Positions 41,643 to 51,991 of a stretch of DNA of 64,000 nucleotides are shown here, in pieces (position 1 is the first letter of the stretch; each line of letters starts with the position of its first letter). The position numbers were made by a program, and so were the translations under genes. Under the pieces are notes generated by a model, which made no database searches, was not told the origin of the DNA, and saw only the letters and a list, made by a program, of their open reading frames with translations. Origin of the DNA: Prochlorococcus sp. MIT 1314 (GTDB lineage Bacteria > Cyanobacteriota > Cyanobacteriia > PCC-6307 > Cyanobiaceae); the NCBI RefSeq assembly GCF_034093315.1, contig NZ_CP139300.1:1054001-1118000 (forward strand), written 5' to 3'.

Positions 41643-44552
41643 TTAAGCACATTTTTTTTCTTCGAAATTCTCTCCTTGATTTACATTGCAAGAACAAATT
41701 AAATTGCGATCGCCATATGCATTATTGATCCTAGAAACTGAAGACCAAAACTTAATAGAAGTTGGAGTTTTATAAGGGAAAGAAGCTTTTTCTTTTGAAT
41801 AAGGATAATGCCAATTGTCAGTAATTAACTCTTTCAGAGTATGGGGAGCGTTACTAATTACATTATTATTCTTTAATTCAATATTTTTTTCTATTTCGCT
41901 AATTTCTTCTCCGATCAAGAGCATAGCCTCACAAAATCTATCCAATTCAGCCAAACTTTCACTTTCAGTAGGCTCTATCATTATGGTCTCTGGAACAGGC
42001 CAACTTATAGTTGGGGCATGAAAACTATAATCTATTAATCTTTTAGCTAAATCATTTACACTCAAACCAGTTTTAGATTTTAAATCTCTAAAATCTAAAA
42101 TACATTCATGTGCGACAAAATTATTTCTTCCTTTATAAAGAATCTCGAATTTATGCTTTAAAGAATGAGCAATATAATTTGCAGATAAAATTGCATGCGC
42201 AGTTGCTTTCCTTAAACCACTAAGACCAGACATCTTTATGTACATCCAACTTATTGGAAGAATACTTGCACTCCCATGCTTGGCAGAAGATACGTAATTA
42301 GAACTATCAGATAAATCATTATCCATTAAAGAATGAGTAGGAAGAAATGGGCTTAAAGTTTCTGATGCAGCAACTGGGCCTACTCCTGGGCCACCACCTC
42401 CATGTGGAATGCAGAATGTTTTATGTAAATTCAAATGACAAACATCAATTCCATAATTCCCGGGTTTACATAATCCAACCTGAGCATTCAGATTTGCTCC
42501 GTCTAAATAGACAAATCCTCCAACAGAGTGAATTAAGTCACATATCTTTCTGATTTGCAATTCAAAAACTCCATGAGTAGACGGGTAAGTCAACATAAGG
42601 GCTCCTATTTGGTGATCAAATTTTTTGACCTTGATCGACAAATCTTGAAAATCAATATTTCCTTCGTCATCACATTCAACGGTTAAAACATCAAAACCTG
42701 CCATAACTGCACTAGCAGGATTTGTTCCATGGGCACTTTTAGGAATTAAACATTTTTTTCTTGAAAGTTCACCTTGTGCTTCAAAATAAGAATTTATTGC
42801 TAATAATCCTGCAAACTCTCCCTGAGAACCTGCATTTGGTTGAAAAGAAACTGATTTTAAACCAACAATATCACTTATCCATTTTTCTAGGTCAGATATT
42901 ATTTTTGAATAGCCCTTAGTTTGATCTAGTGGAGAAAAGGGATGAATAGAAGATAAATTAGACCAAGAGACTGGATTTAACTCTGCTGCAGAATTTAACT
43001 TCATAGTACAACTTCCTAATGGCATCATTCCATCTACCAGAGAAAAATCTTTTTCAGCAAGTCGGAATATATATCTCATTAATTCCGTTTCACTTTGGTA
43101 ATTTTTGAATATATCTTGCTGCATCCATTCATTGGATCTCAAAGCTAAACTTTCAAGATGAAATCTTTTATCAAATTTTATATGCTCTAAATCTTCTTTT
43201 TTTTCTATAAGATTTGCTATGAAAGTCAAAATATCTTTGATTTCTTTTTCATTACTCAGCTCATCTAAAGAAATCCCAAAGCCAGTTGAATTTTCTATAG
43301 TTGATCCCAAAGGCAAAATTCTTAAATTATACCCATTTTTTAAAGCTTCATTATGGATCCTCTGCGAGTGCTTAGAATAAACATCAACACTATCAAATCT
43401 AATCCCATCAGGAATATCAAAACCTAAATCAGCTAAACATGATTCTAAATTTAGTCTCAACTCCACTAATCTCTTAGCAATTTGCGTTAATCCAGAAGGT
43501 CCATGATAAATCGCATAAAAAGATGAAATTATAGCTAACAAAGATTGAGCAGTACAAATATTACTAGTGGCCTTTTCCCTTCTAATATGTTGCTCTCTTG
43601 TTTGCAATGCTAATCTTAAAGACTTTTCGCCATTTTTCGAGAGAGTTTGCCCAACAATTCTTCCAGGTATCAGCCTTTTATATTGTTCGCTACAGGCAAA
43701 ATATGCTGCATGGGGTCCACCAAAACCCATTGGAACACCAAATCTTTGCATACTACCCACTGCTACATCAACGCCAAATTCAGAAATTGGTTTAATTAAA
43801 ACTTGTGCCAGTGGGTCAATACATGCCGTTACAATAATTTCTGATTTATGAGCTTGGGATATTAAGAATGTGGGATCAAATAATTGCCCATTTTTACCTG
43901 GTAATTGCAACAAAATTCCAAAAACATCATCATGATTAGGAAGGTTGCTTTGAGTGAAGCGTTTTAAGGATATACCCAAAGGTTTTGCTCTGGTTTGTAA
44001 AACATTAAAAGTATGATCAAAAACATTTGATTCCACTAAGTACACTTTTGAAGATTTATTTTTTCTTGCGGCAAAACTCATTGCCATAGCTTCTGCAGCA
44101 GCAGTACCTTCATCTAATAAAGATGCATTGGCGACAGGAAATCCCGTTAGTTCACAAACAATAGTCTGAAAATTAAATAGAGCTTCTAATCTTCCTTGTG
44201 CAATTTCTGCTTGATATGGAGTATAAGACGTGTACCACCTTGGATTTTCAAGAACATGTCTTTGGATGACTTTAGGCATATGATTGTCATAATAACCAAG
44301 GCCTATTAGTGATCTCATTTTAGTATTTTTCTTTGCAATCTCTTCTAATTCATTTAAAGCCTCTGTTTCTGAACAACCTTTGGGCAATATTTCTGAAGAT
44401 TTATCTTTAAGCTGAATATCTTCAGGAATAACTGAGTTTATAAATTGATCAATATTATTAAAACCAAGCTTGTTCAGCATAACTCTTTCATCATTATCTC
44501 CTAACCCAAGATGCCTATCTATAAACAAATCGGACCCAAATTCGGATGTCAT
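41643..44552 (-). CDS. gcvP: Glycine dehydrogenase (decarboxylating), P protein
   Basis: PLP enzyme that decarboxylates glycine and loads aminomethyl on lipoyl-GcvH; in cyanobacteria it also serves photorespiratory glycine. The 969-residue protein is the fused alpha-beta form: N half with FIDRHLGLGDNDERVML, YTPYQAEIAQGRLEAL and LLDEGTAAAEAM; C half with PLGSCTMKLN, PNAGSQGEFAGLL, AHGTNPASAVMAG and the PLP Lys in HLNLHKTFCIPHGGGGPG. It follows gcvH by 45 bases; gcvT is unlinked at 62432. Confidence 0.98.
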   Translation of the reverse strand: MTSEFGSDLFIDRHLGLGDNDERVMLNKLGFNNIDQFINSVIPEDIQLKDKSSEILPKGCSETEALNELEEIAKKNTKMRSLIGLGYYDNHMPKVIQRHVLENPRWYTSYTPYQAEIAQGRLEALFNFQTIVCELTGFPVANASLLDEGTAAAEAMAMSFAARKNKSSKVYLVESNVFDHTFNVLQTRAKPLGISLKRFTQSNLPNHDDVFGILLQLPGKNGQLFDPTFLISQAHKSEIIVTACIDPLAQVLIKPISEFGVDVAVGSMQRFGVPMGFGGPHAAYFACSEQYKRLIPGRIVGQTLSKNGEKSLRLALQTREQHIRREKATSNICTAQSLLAIISSFYAIYHGPSGLTQIAKRLVELRLNLESCLADLGFDIPDGIRFDSVDVYSKHSQRIHNEALKNGYNLRILPLGSTIENSTGFGISLDELSNEKEIKDILTFIANLIEKKEDLEHIKFDKRFHLESLALRSNEWMQQDIFKNYQSETELMRYIFRLAEKDFSLVDGMMPLGSCTMKLNSAAELNPVSWSNLSSIHPFSPLDQTKGYSKIISDLEKWISDIVGLKSVSFQPNAGSQGEFAGLLAINSYFEAQGELSRKKCLIPKSAHGTNPASAVMAGFDVLTVECDDEGNIDFQDLSIKVKKFDHQIGALMLTYPSTHGVFELQIRKICDLIHSVGGFVYLDGANLNAQVGLCKPGNYGIDVCHLNLHKTFCIPHGGGGPGVGPVAASETLSPFLPTHSLMDNDLSDSSNYVSSAKHGSASILPISWMYIKMSGLSGLRKATAHAILSANYIAHSLKHKFEILYKGRNNFVAHECILDFRDLKSKTGLSVNDLAKRLIDYSFHAPTISWPVPETIMIEPTESESLAELDRFCEAMLLIGEEISEIEKNIELKNNNVISNAPHTLKELITDNWHYPYSKEKASFPYKTPTSIKFWSSVSRINNAYGDRNLICSCNVNQGENFEEKKCA

Positions 44553-44597
44553 ATTAAAATATTTTTCTTTAAAATAGCTCTTTTTAAAAAGTTTGCC

Positions 44598-44987
44598 TTA
44601 TTTTGGTACAACCTTTGATTGATATTCCTCAGAAGTCATTAAATCAGCAATTGATGCTTTTGATTCTGGTTTCAAAATGACTAACCAACCGTTTCCAATC
44701 GGATCATTCTGTAAAAGCTCAGGGTTATCAATAACACTTTCATTTACAGATACTATTTCCCCTGAAAAAGGCAGATAGACTTCCTCAACGGCCTTAACTG
44801 ATTCTATTGTTCCAAAAGTCTCACCTTTCTTTAAGGTGGCCCCTTGATCAGCTAATTCAACAAAAACAATATCTCCTAATTGATCTATGGCAAATTCACT
44901 AACTCCAATTTTTAATAATCCATTTTCTTCCAAGACATATTCATGAGTATCAGCATAGTTGAGGTTGTCTGGAAACTGGTAAGACAT
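44598..44987 (-). CDS. gcvH: Glycine cleavage system H protein
   Basis: Lipoyl carrier that shuttles the aminomethyl group between P, T and L proteins. The 129-residue protein has the lipoylation site Lys65 in GTIESVKAVEEVYLP. Other conserved parts are THEYVLEENGLLKIGVSEFA and NPIGNGW-like DPIGNGWLVILKP. Two bases separate it from the upstream PLP enzyme gene, so the three genes to 41643 look like one operon. Confidence 0.98.
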   Translation of the reverse strand: MSYQFPDNLNYADTHEYVLEENGLLKIGVSEFAIDQLGDIVFVELADQGATLKKGETFGTIESVKAVEEVYLPFSGEIVSVNESVIDNPELLQNDPIGNGWLVILKPESKASIADLMTSEEYQSKVVPK

Positions 44988-44989
44988 GA

Positions 44990-46282
44990 TTAAGTAAATA
45001 AAGGAAGTAGAGAATCCTTTGAAATTAATTTTTCCTCTAATAATTCAGATAATAATCGAATTAATGCAATTTTGATGTGAGCTATGTGAGAACCACCTTG
45101 AACAAAAATATTGTAAGGATCTCTTAGAGGAGCATCAGCAGAAAATTCACTTGTACTACCTTCAATAAATGTACCTCCTGCCATTAATAATTTTGAATCA
45201 TATCCATCCATTGATGATGGAACAACATTCAGAAAAGAATCCACTGGTGAAGAATTTTGAAAAGATTGACAAACTTTTTGTACCAAATCAGGATTATTCA
45301 ATCTTACTGACTGAATAAGATCAGATCTATAAGTTGCTGGCTCTGGTAAAACCTTAAATCCCAAATTTTTAAAGACCGCTGCAACCATATCAGCACCTTT
45401 TAGTGATTCGTGAACAATTTGTGGTGCTAAAAACAAACCCTGCAAAATTAATCTTCCTAGTCCAAAATTTATTCCTGCAGATGAACCAATACCTGGTGAG
45501 GTTAATCTAGAACATGCCATCTCAACCAACTCTGCATCTCCTGCAACATACCCACCGGTAGGAACGATTGTTCCTCCCAAATTTTTAATCAATGATCCAG
45601 CAATTATGTTTGCCCCTTTAGAAATTGGTTCACTATCTTCAACAAGCTCCCCATAACAGTTATCAACAAAACATATACAGTTAGGATCAAGAGAATGAAT
45701 GAGACTACAAATTTTCTCTATCTGATAATTCGTAAGAGATTTTCTCCAACTATATCCGCAACTTTTTTGTATGAATACTAATTTGCATGCATTTTCTTTA
45801 AAAGAATGAATAATTTTTTCTTCAAAAGAATCAAAATTATCGCAGATATTTATTTGCTTATATTCAATCTCAAAATTTTTAAGTGAGCCTTTTCCTCCTC
45901 CTCTTATTCCTATGACTTCTTCTAACGTATCATACGGTTGTCCTGTAAGAGATAACATTACATCTCCAGGTCTAAGAATTCCAAATAAGACAGAACTTAT
46001 TGCATGCGTTCCACTTACAAATTGCATCCTCACAGCTGCCTTTTCAGCAAGAAACAATCTTGCAAAAACCGCATCAATTTTTTCTCTAGATATATCATCA
46101 TGACCACTACCAGAAGATTGATTGAAATGACTAGTAGAAACTTTTTCTTCCTTAAAAATTGTCAAAATATTTTCTAATTTCTGGAAAACCTGATTGGACC
46201 TTTCTTGGAAAACTTTACTTAAACTCTCTTCGACAGAAAGAACAGCGTTTTCAGCCAGTTTTAAGTTATTGTTTAGTGTCAT
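44990..46282 (-). CDS. 'Aluminium resistance' family PLP enzyme (methionine gamma-lyase-like)
   Basis: 430-residue PLP-dependent enzyme of the so-called aluminium resistance family, related to Cys/Met metabolism enzymes. Evidence: SGSGHDDISREKIDAVFA, RMQFVSGTHAISSVLFGILRPGD, LVFIQKSCGYSWRKSL, CFVDNCYGELVEDSEP, and the probable PLP Lys in IAGSLIKNLGGTIVPTGGY. The name comes from an old phenotype; the substrate is unproven. Position two bases before gcvH hints at a role near amino-acid or one-carbon metabolism, by inference. Confidence 0.88.
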   Translation of the reverse strand: MTLNNNLKLAENAVLSVEESLSKVFQERSNQVFQKLENILTIFKEEKVSTSHFNQSSGSGHDDISREKIDAVFARLFLAEKAAVRMQFVSGTHAISSVLFGILRPGDVMLSLTGQPYDTLEEVIGIRGGGKGSLKNFEIEYKQINICDNFDSFEEKIIHSFKENACKLVFIQKSCGYSWRKSLTNYQIEKICSLIHSLDPNCICFVDNCYGELVEDSEPISKGANIIAGSLIKNLGGTIVPTGGYVAGDAELVEMACSRLTSPGIGSSAGINFGLGRLILQGLFLAPQIVHESLKGADMVAAVFKNLGFKVLPEPATYRSDLIQSVRLNNPDLVQKVCQSFQNSSPVDSFLNVVPSSMDGYDSKLLMAGGTFIEGSTSEFSADAPLRDPYNIFVQGGSHIAHIKIALIRLLSELLEEKLISKDSLLPLFT

Positions 46283-46300
46283 TTCTTATGAAAACTCATG

Positions 46301-46999
46301 TTATTTTTCAGAAGCTAAATTTCTTAATTCTGCGAGGAAAGCATTAGGTCCTCTACCCTGAAAATAAGAAAGTTTTTTTGAAGCCTCATATAAATCAAGT
46401 AGTTCTCCATCTAATTCTTCTGCCGTATAATCTCTAATTCCTGCTATTACCTCAGCAAAACGTTCTCTACGGGCAGATTTATTGACAGCATAGGCTTCCA
46501 TTACCTGAGTTTTACATGACCTCCAAGCCTTATTCTGACAAAAATGTACTGAAAGAGCATCACTTAAAGCAGAAGCTTCTTCATCTTCTATATACCAGTC
46601 AAAAGATGAAGGGAGAGATTTTAATCCTGAGAATATCTCGAATAACTCCCCGGCCGACAATGGATTACCAGAATCATTTTTCAGTGGTAATGCAGACTCT
46701 TCCAAAGATTTCCATAACTCTGGGTAATCACTTTCAAAACGATCCCTGATTTTTTCTATACCTTGATCAAGAATCGTATTTACTTGAGCTAAAGCAAGAA
46801 AAACTTCAGGACCTGGCGAAGACAACTTCCCATTCCTAAGATTAGAAATTTGAGAATTATGAACTTTACCTAAATCAAGAACTTCAGAAAGTAATGGCAA
46901 AACTCTGTGTGACCATCCATTTCTCTCATGCCAGAGGTGTATCAAATGAGCCATAGCCCTACGACCTCTAGATAATTTATCGCGATATCCGAGACTCAC
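46301..46999 (-). CDS. Conserved hypothetical protein with XRE-like helix-turn-helix
   Basis: 232 residues from GTG at 46999. Residues about 15-75 look like an XRE/Cro-type DNA-binding domain, with helix-turn-helix VHNSQISNLRNGKLSSPGPEVFLALAQVN. The middle and C-terminal parts are helical and acidic (YPELWKSLEESALPL, FAEVIAGIRDYTAEELDGELLDLYEASKKL) with no family I recognise. It is probably a regulator, but a non-DNA-binding role is possible. It is divergent from the desaturase gene, with a shared 75-base promoter region, and 18 bases upstream of the PLP enzyme gene. Confidence 0.75.
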   Translation of the reverse strand: MSLGYRDKLSRGRRAMAHLIHLWHERNGWSHRVLPLLSEVLDLGKVHNSQISNLRNGKLSSPGPEVFLALAQVNTILDQGIEKIRDRFESDYPELWKSLEESALPLKNDSGNPLSAGELFEIFSGLKSLPSSFDWYIEDEEASALSDALSVHFCQNKAWRSCKTQVMEAYAVNKSARRERFAEVIAGIRDYTAEELDGELLDLYEASKKLSYFQGRGPNAFLAELRNLASEK

Positions 47000-47074
47000 T
47001 AATAATTAATCTTATCAATAGTATAGTATGATAATATTACATATCGGTATTTTTGAAAATAGTATTCTAATATC

Positions 47075-48013
47075 ATGAATTCAGTAATTTTCCAAGAAAC
47101 AGCAAAATTAAAAAAACCTGTTCCAGCTGAAAAAGTTATAGAACTTTCAGAAAAATTACTGGAACCTTCCAAGCATTCAAAAAAATATCCTCCAAGGCTA
47201 CATAAAACTTGGGGAACAATCGTTTTCATGGCAGCGATTCATATTCTTTCTTTTGTCGCTATACAACCACGGTTTTGGAGTCTCCCTGCAGTCGTATCAT
47301 TATTATTTTTTTACTGGGTTACTGCTTGTCTTGGAGTCACACTTGGATATCACCGATTGTTATCACACAGATCGTTCGTGGTTCCAAGATGGCTAGAAAG
47401 ATTTTTTGCTACCTGCGGAGCCATAAGTTGCCAGCATGGACCAATAGATTGGGTAGGTTTACATAGGCATCACCACTCTTTTTCAGATACAGAAGTAGAT
47501 CATCACAATAGTAAAAAGGGTTTTTGGTGGAGTCATATGGGTTGGATGTTCAAAGATGTTGAAGCACTCAAAACTGTTCCAAAACTAAGTGCAGATTTAA
47601 TTAAAGATCCATACTATAGATTTCTAAATAAATATTTTTTATTTTTACAAATTCCTATAGGACTGTCCTTGTACGCAATAGGTCAAAAATTAGGAGTTGG
47701 AGGTTGGTCCCTAGTCCTTTGGGGCATTCCATTGAGACTTGTGGTGGTTTATCACGTAACTTGGCTGGTGAACTCCGCAACACATTGTTGGGGTAAGGCG
47801 CCATTTGAAAGTGGTGATTCATCCAAAAACAATGCATGGGTTGCTGCATTAACATTTGGAGAGGGTTGGCATAATAATCATCATGCATTTCCTAATTCAG
47901 CAAAACAAGGATTATTTAGAGGTCAAATAGACATAACATGGGAACATATTAAGATTCTTGCGAAATTAGGTCTTGCAAAAAAAGTAAAGTTACCCTCTAG
48001 GTCTTATTATTAA
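47075..48013 (+). CDS. desC: Acyl-lipid delta-9 fatty acid desaturase
   Basis: Membrane di-iron desaturase that introduces the first double bond into acyl chains. The 312-residue protein has the three His boxes: HRLLSH at 93-98, HRHH at 130-133 (followed by [12 protein letters not shown]) and HNNHH at 266-270. Hydrophobic pairs of helices lie at about residues 48-90 and 180-235. The family is shared with acyl-CoA desaturases; the acyl-lipid delta-9 role is inferred from cyanobacterial context. The upstream gap carries AT-rich -10-like elements. Confidence 0.93.
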   Translation: MNSVIFQETAKLKKPVPAEKVIELSEKLLEPSKHSKKYPPRLHKTWGTIVFMAAIHILSFVAIQPRFWSLPAVVSLLFFYWVTACLGVTLGYHRLLSHRSFVVPRWLERFFATCGAISCQHGPIDWVGLHRHHHSFSDTEVDHHNSKKGFWWSHMGWMFKDVEALKTVPKLSADLIKDPYYRFLNKYFLFLQIPIGLSLYAIGQKLGVGGWSLVLWGIPLRLVVVYHVTWLVNSATHCWGKAPFESGDSSKNNAWVAALTFGEGWHNNHHAFPNSAKQGLFRGQIDITWEHIKILAKLGLAKKVKLPSRSYY

Positions 48014-48033
48014 TTATATTGTTCAATATTTTC

Positions 48034-48489
48034 ATGGCTAAAAGAGTACAAGTCGCATTAACTGAATCAATCGCCTCATTAGGTAAAGAAGGCGATTTAG
48101 TTGAAGTAGCACCAGGATATGCAAGAAATTTTCTACTACCTTATGGCAAGGCAATGAATGTAACACCAGCTGTTCTTAAACAAATTGAAAGGAAAAAAGA
48201 AAAAGAAAAAATTGCTGCTGATAAATTAAAGCAAGAAGCTTTAGATTTCCAAACTGCATTATCAACAATAGGTAGATTCACTATTAAAAAACAGGTTGGA
48301 GAAGATGGTGTGCTTTTTGGAACGGTGACCAATGGGGATGTTGCAGAAGCAATAGAAGCAGCAACCAAAAAAGTAGTTGATAGGAGAAATATCACAGTTC
48401 CTGATATTCATAATTTAGGTTCCTTTACTGCAAAAATAAAATTACATCAAGAAGTAAATGCAGAAGTAAATATTGAAGTAACAAGTTAA
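48034..48489 (+). CDS. rplI: Ribosomal protein bL9
   Basis: Large-subunit protein. I start it at ATG 48034 ([17 protein letters not shown]), giving 151 residues; five more upstream codons (MFNIF) are not family-like. Conserved parts are [20 protein letters not shown] and [20 protein letters not shown]. The connecting helix is Lys/Glu rich. It is 58 bases before dnaB, a common association. Confidence 0.96.
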   Translation: MAKRVQVALTESIASLGKEGDLVEVAPGYARNFLLPYGKAMNVTPAVLKQIERKKEKEKIAADKLKQEALDFQTALSTIGRFTIKKQVGEDGVLFGTVTNGDVAEAIEAATKKVVDRRNITVPDIHNLGSFTAKIKLHQEVNAEVNIEVTS

Positions 48490-48547
48490 TCAATTAGTTG
48501 CATTATTTTGAAAAGTAGCCAGAGTATATATCTAAGCAATTAAAGAT

Positions 48548-49930
48548 ATGGTTTCCGTACCTTTTCCAAATAATGGGAAAAATAAAAACTTTAAAAAAGA
48601 TTTTAATAGTGAAAATGCTGGATTAGTGCCTCCTCAGAATATTCAAGCTGAGGAAGCTGTTCTTGGTGGCATACTCCTTGATCCAGAGGCGATTGGGAGG
48701 ATTGCGGACTTAATTAAACCTGAGGCTTTTTATATAAATGCGCATCAAGAGATTTATAGAACAGCATTAATGTTGCATACGCAGGGGAAACCAACTGATT
48801 TAACATCAATGAGTGCATGGTTAGCAGATAACAGATCACTAGAAAAAATTGGAGGAAACAACAAACTAGTAGAGCTAGTAGAAAATGTATCCTCTACAGC
48901 TTCCATAGAACAAGTTGCCAATTTAATTAACGACAAATTCATGAGAAGGCAACTAATCAGATCCGGAAATGAGGTGGTTCAACTAGGTTTTGACCAGACT
49001 CAAGATACTAATGAAGTTTTAGATAAGGCGGAGCAAAAAATATTTGAAATTAGTCAAGAAAAACCTTCAAAAGGTCTGACTCAAGCAGCTGAAATTCTTA
49101 CAAGTACTTTCAATGAAATAGAGTCGAGATCATTAGGTACTTCAGTAGCTGGAATTCCCGTAAATTTTTACGACCTTGATGCGATGACTCAAGGGTTTCA
49201 AAGAAGTGATTTAATAATCGTTGCTGGAAGACCTTCAATGGGAAAAACTTCAATAGTTCTTAATCTAGCTAAGAATGTTGCTCAATCTCAAGATTTACCT
49301 GTTTGCGTATTTAGCCTTGAAATGAGTAAAGAACAGTTGACATATAGATTACTTTCGATGGAAGTTGGAATCGAAAGCGGCAGGCTAAGAACAGGAAGAT
49401 TACAACAAGATGAATGGCCATTACTTGGAGAAGGTATCAATTCATTGGGGGAATTACCAATATTTATAGATGACAAACCTAACTTAAGTGTTTTAGAGAT
49501 GAGATCTCTGTGCAGAAGATTAATAGCTGAACAAAAAAAAGAACTTGGATTAATTGTGATTGATTACCTCCAATTGATGGAAGGAACGACCCCTGATAAT
49601 AGGGTGCAAGAGCTTTCAAGAATAACAAGAGGTTTAAAAAGCATGGCCAGAGAATTAAAAGTACCAGTAGTTGCTTTGTCTCAACTTAGTAGAGGAGTTG
49701 AGTCTAGAACAAATAAAAGACCAATGTTAAGCGATCTAAGAGAATCAGGTTCTATTGAACAAGACGCCGACTTAGTATTAATGATTTATAGAGATGAATA
49801 CTATAATCCAGAGACTGAAGATAGAGGGATAACAGAGATCATTGTCACTAAACATAGAAATGGACCCGTAGGAACTGTTAAATTATTATTTGAACCTCAA
49901 TTTACAAGATTTAGGAATTTAGCTAATTAA
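48548..49930 (+). CDS. dnaB: Replicative DNA helicase DnaB (intein-free)
   Basis: Hexameric 5'-3' helicase at the replication fork. The 460-residue protein has the N-terminal primase-contact domain (VPPQNIQAEEAVLGGILLD) and the RecA-like C domain with Walker A GRPSMGKT at 227-234, VCVFSLEMSKEQL, LIVIDYLQLM and LSDLRESGSIEQDADLVLMIYR. Some cyanobacterial DnaB proteins carry an intein near the P-loop; here the P-loop is uninterrupted. mnmG follows after 12 bases. Confidence 0.98.
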   Translation: MVSVPFPNNGKNKNFKKDFNSENAGLVPPQNIQAEEAVLGGILLDPEAIGRIADLIKPEAFYINAHQEIYRTALMLHTQGKPTDLTSMSAWLADNRSLEKIGGNNKLVELVENVSSTASIEQVANLINDKFMRRQLIRSGNEVVQLGFDQTQDTNEVLDKAEQKIFEISQEKPSKGLTQAAEILTSTFNEIESRSLGTSVAGIPVNFYDLDAMTQGFQRSDLIIVAGRPSMGKTSIVLNLAKNVAQSQDLPVCVFSLEMSKEQLTYRLLSMEVGIESGRLRTGRLQQDEWPLLGEGINSLGELPIFIDDKPNLSVLEMRSLCRRLIAEQKKELGLIVIDYLQLMEGTTPDNRVQELSRITRGLKSMARELKVPVVALSQLSRGVESRTNKRPMLSDLRESGSIEQDADLVLMIYRDEYYNPETEDRGITEIIVTKHRNGPVGTVKLLFEPQFTRFRNLAN

Positions 49931-49942
49931 ATCGATCCTGAA

Positions 49943-51910
49943 ATGCAAGATCATCAATCAACAAATGAATCATTTGACATCATCGTTATTGGGGGTGGAC
50001 ATGCAGGATGCGAAGCAGCCATAACAACAGCAAAATTAGGGTTTTCTACCGCCTTATTTACAATAAATTTAGATCGGATTGCCTGGCAACCTTGTAACCC
50101 TGCAGTGGGAGGACCAGCAAAAAGTCAGTTAGTACATGAAGTTGATGCATTGGGAGGAATTATTGGGCAACTAGCTGATGAGACAGCAATACAAAAGAGA
50201 ATATTAAATGCAAGTAGAGGACCAGCTGTATGGGCATTAAGAGCTCAAACAGATAAAAGGGAATATTCAAAAAGAATGATCGAAATACTACAAAATACAA
50301 ATAATTTATCTTTGAAAGAAGCAATGATTACTGAACTAGATATTGAAAAAACTAAAACAATTGGATTGAACTCAAAAAACATCATGCAAAAAAAGATAAA
50401 GGGTGTAAAAACTTTTTTTGGTAGTTATTATTCGGCGAGATCGGTTATCATTACAGCTGGTACTTTTTTAGAAGGAAAAATATGGATAGGAAATAAATCA
50501 ATGTCAGCTGGCAGATCTGGCGAACAAGCAGCACAAGGTCTTACTCAGAACCTGCACAAAATTGGTATAAAAACAGAACGTTTAAAAACAGGAACTCCAG
50601 CAAGAGTTGACAAAAAAAGTATAATTTTTGATGAATTAGATATTCAACCTAGTACTGCAGCTGATAAATATTTTTCGTTTGACCCAGATATCAAAAATAA
50701 TATGCCTCAAGTTAGTTGTCACATAACAAGAACAACTTCTAAAACACATCAATTAATTCGAAATAATTTACATTTAACCCCCATTTACGGTGGTTTTATT
50801 GATAGTAAAGGGCCAAGATATTGTCCATCTATTGAAGATAAAATCGTTAAATTTGCTGATAAAGAATCGCATCAAATTTTCTTAGAGCCAGAAGGAATTA
50901 ATACCCCTGAAATATATGTTCAGGGATTTTCTACAGGTTTGCCCGAAAATATACAATTAGAACTTTTAAGAACCTTACCTGGATTAAGTAAATGTAAAAT
51001 GTTGCGACCAGCATATGCTGTTGAGTATGAATATATACCTGCAACACAGCTTCAAACATCACTCGAAACTAAAGAAATTGAAAATTTATTTAGCGCTGGA
51101 CAAATTAATGGAACTACTGGTTATGAAGAAGCAGCTGCACAAGGGTTAGTTGCAGGAATCAATGCAACAAGAAAACTAAATAAAAAAGATCCAATAATCT
51201 TTACTAGGGAAAGCAGTTATATAGGAACAATGATTAATGATTTAATTACCAAAGATCTCAAAGAACCTTACAGAGTTCTTACTAGTAGGAGTGAATACAG
51301 GTTAACCCTAAGAGGAGATAATGCAGATAGAAGATTAACCTCATTAGGTTATCAAATAGGGCTAATTGAGGAGAAAAGATGGTTAGCCTATCAAGAAAAA
51401 ATGAAATTCCTTGAAGAAGAGAAATTGAGATTAGAAAGAACCCGTTTAAAAAATACCGATGAAATAGCAAAAAAAATAGAATTTGATACAGGATCAAAAA
51501 TTAAAGGATCAATAACTTTGAAAGAACTCCTAAAAAGACCAAATTTTCATTATTCAGATTTAATTAGATATGATTTAGCCAAGAGAGATCTAACAACATC
51601 GATACAGGAAGGAGTTGAAATAGATATTAAATACGAAGGTTATCTCAAAAGACAAAAAAACAATATTGAACAAATTAATCGTCAAAGCTGTAAATCTCTG
51701 CCACAAGAAATAAATTATGAAAAGATAGATACTTTATCTTTAGAAGCTAGAGAAAATTTGAATAAGATAAAGCCAAAAAATTTTGGTGATGCTTCAAAAA
51801 TTCCTGGAGTAAGCAAAGCTGATTTAACTGCATTACTAGTTTGGCTAAAAATAAGAGAAATAAAAAAAGAAAAGGCAAATATTTTTGTCGAAAAAAAGTT
51901 ATCATCTTAA
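49943..51910 (+). CDS. mnmG: tRNA uridine 5-carboxymethylaminomethyl modification enzyme MnmG (GidA)
   Basis: FAD enzyme that, with MnmE, modifies U34 of several tRNAs. The 655-residue protein has the dinucleotide loop [10 protein letters not shown] at 17-26, the GidA signatures [40 protein letters not shown] and the APPROX. C-terminal [13 protein letters not shown] and [19 protein letters not shown]. Length is close to typical (about 630-650). Confidence 0.98.
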   Translation: MQDHQSTNESFDIIVIGGGHAGCEAAITTAKLGFSTALFTINLDRIAWQPCNPAVGGPAKSQLVHEVDALGGIIGQLADETAIQKRILNASRGPAVWALRAQTDKREYSKRMIEILQNTNNLSLKEAMITELDIEKTKTIGLNSKNIMQKKIKGVKTFFGSYYSARSVIITAGTFLEGKIWIGNKSMSAGRSGEQAAQGLTQNLHKIGIKTERLKTGTPARVDKKSIIFDELDIQPSTAADKYFSFDPDIKNNMPQVSCHITRTTSKTHQLIRNNLHLTPIYGGFIDSKGPRYCPSIEDKIVKFADKESHQIFLEPEGINTPEIYVQGFSTGLPENIQLELLRTLPGLSKCKMLRPAYAVEYEYIPATQLQTSLETKEIENLFSAGQINGTTGYEEAAAQGLVAGINATRKLNKKDPIIFTRESSYIGTMINDLITKDLKEPYRVLTSRSEYRLTLRGDNADRRLTSLGYQIGLIEEKRWLAYQEKMKFLEEEKLRLERTRLKNTDEIAKKIEFDTGSKIKGSITLKELLKRPNFHYSDLIRYDLAKRDLTTSIQEGVEIDIKYEGYLKRQKNNIEQINRQSCKSLPQEINYEKIDTLSLEARENLNKIKPKNFGDASKIPGVSKADLTALLVWLKIREIKKEKANIFVEKKLSS

Positions 51911-51991
51911 AAGCATTCCGTCTGAGCACTGAATAATAAACTTTTTAACTCACCAAAAATTTTATGGGAAGAAAAAGCTTCTACTTTTTTA

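Noticed and set aside
43567-43851. Long plus-strand open frame inside gcvP
   Set aside because: Antisense to strongly conserved GcvP sequence; such frames are by-products of codon bias, as are those at 1166-1429, 9998-10318, 15738-16016, 19844-20236 and 58247-58567.
47017-47045. NtcA site (GTA-N8-TAC) upstream of the desaturase
   Set aside because: The best match has nine bases between the half-sites, so it does not fit the consensus.
48548-49930. Possible intein in DnaB
   Set aside because: The P-loop and all helicase motifs are continuous in 460 residues, so no intein is present.
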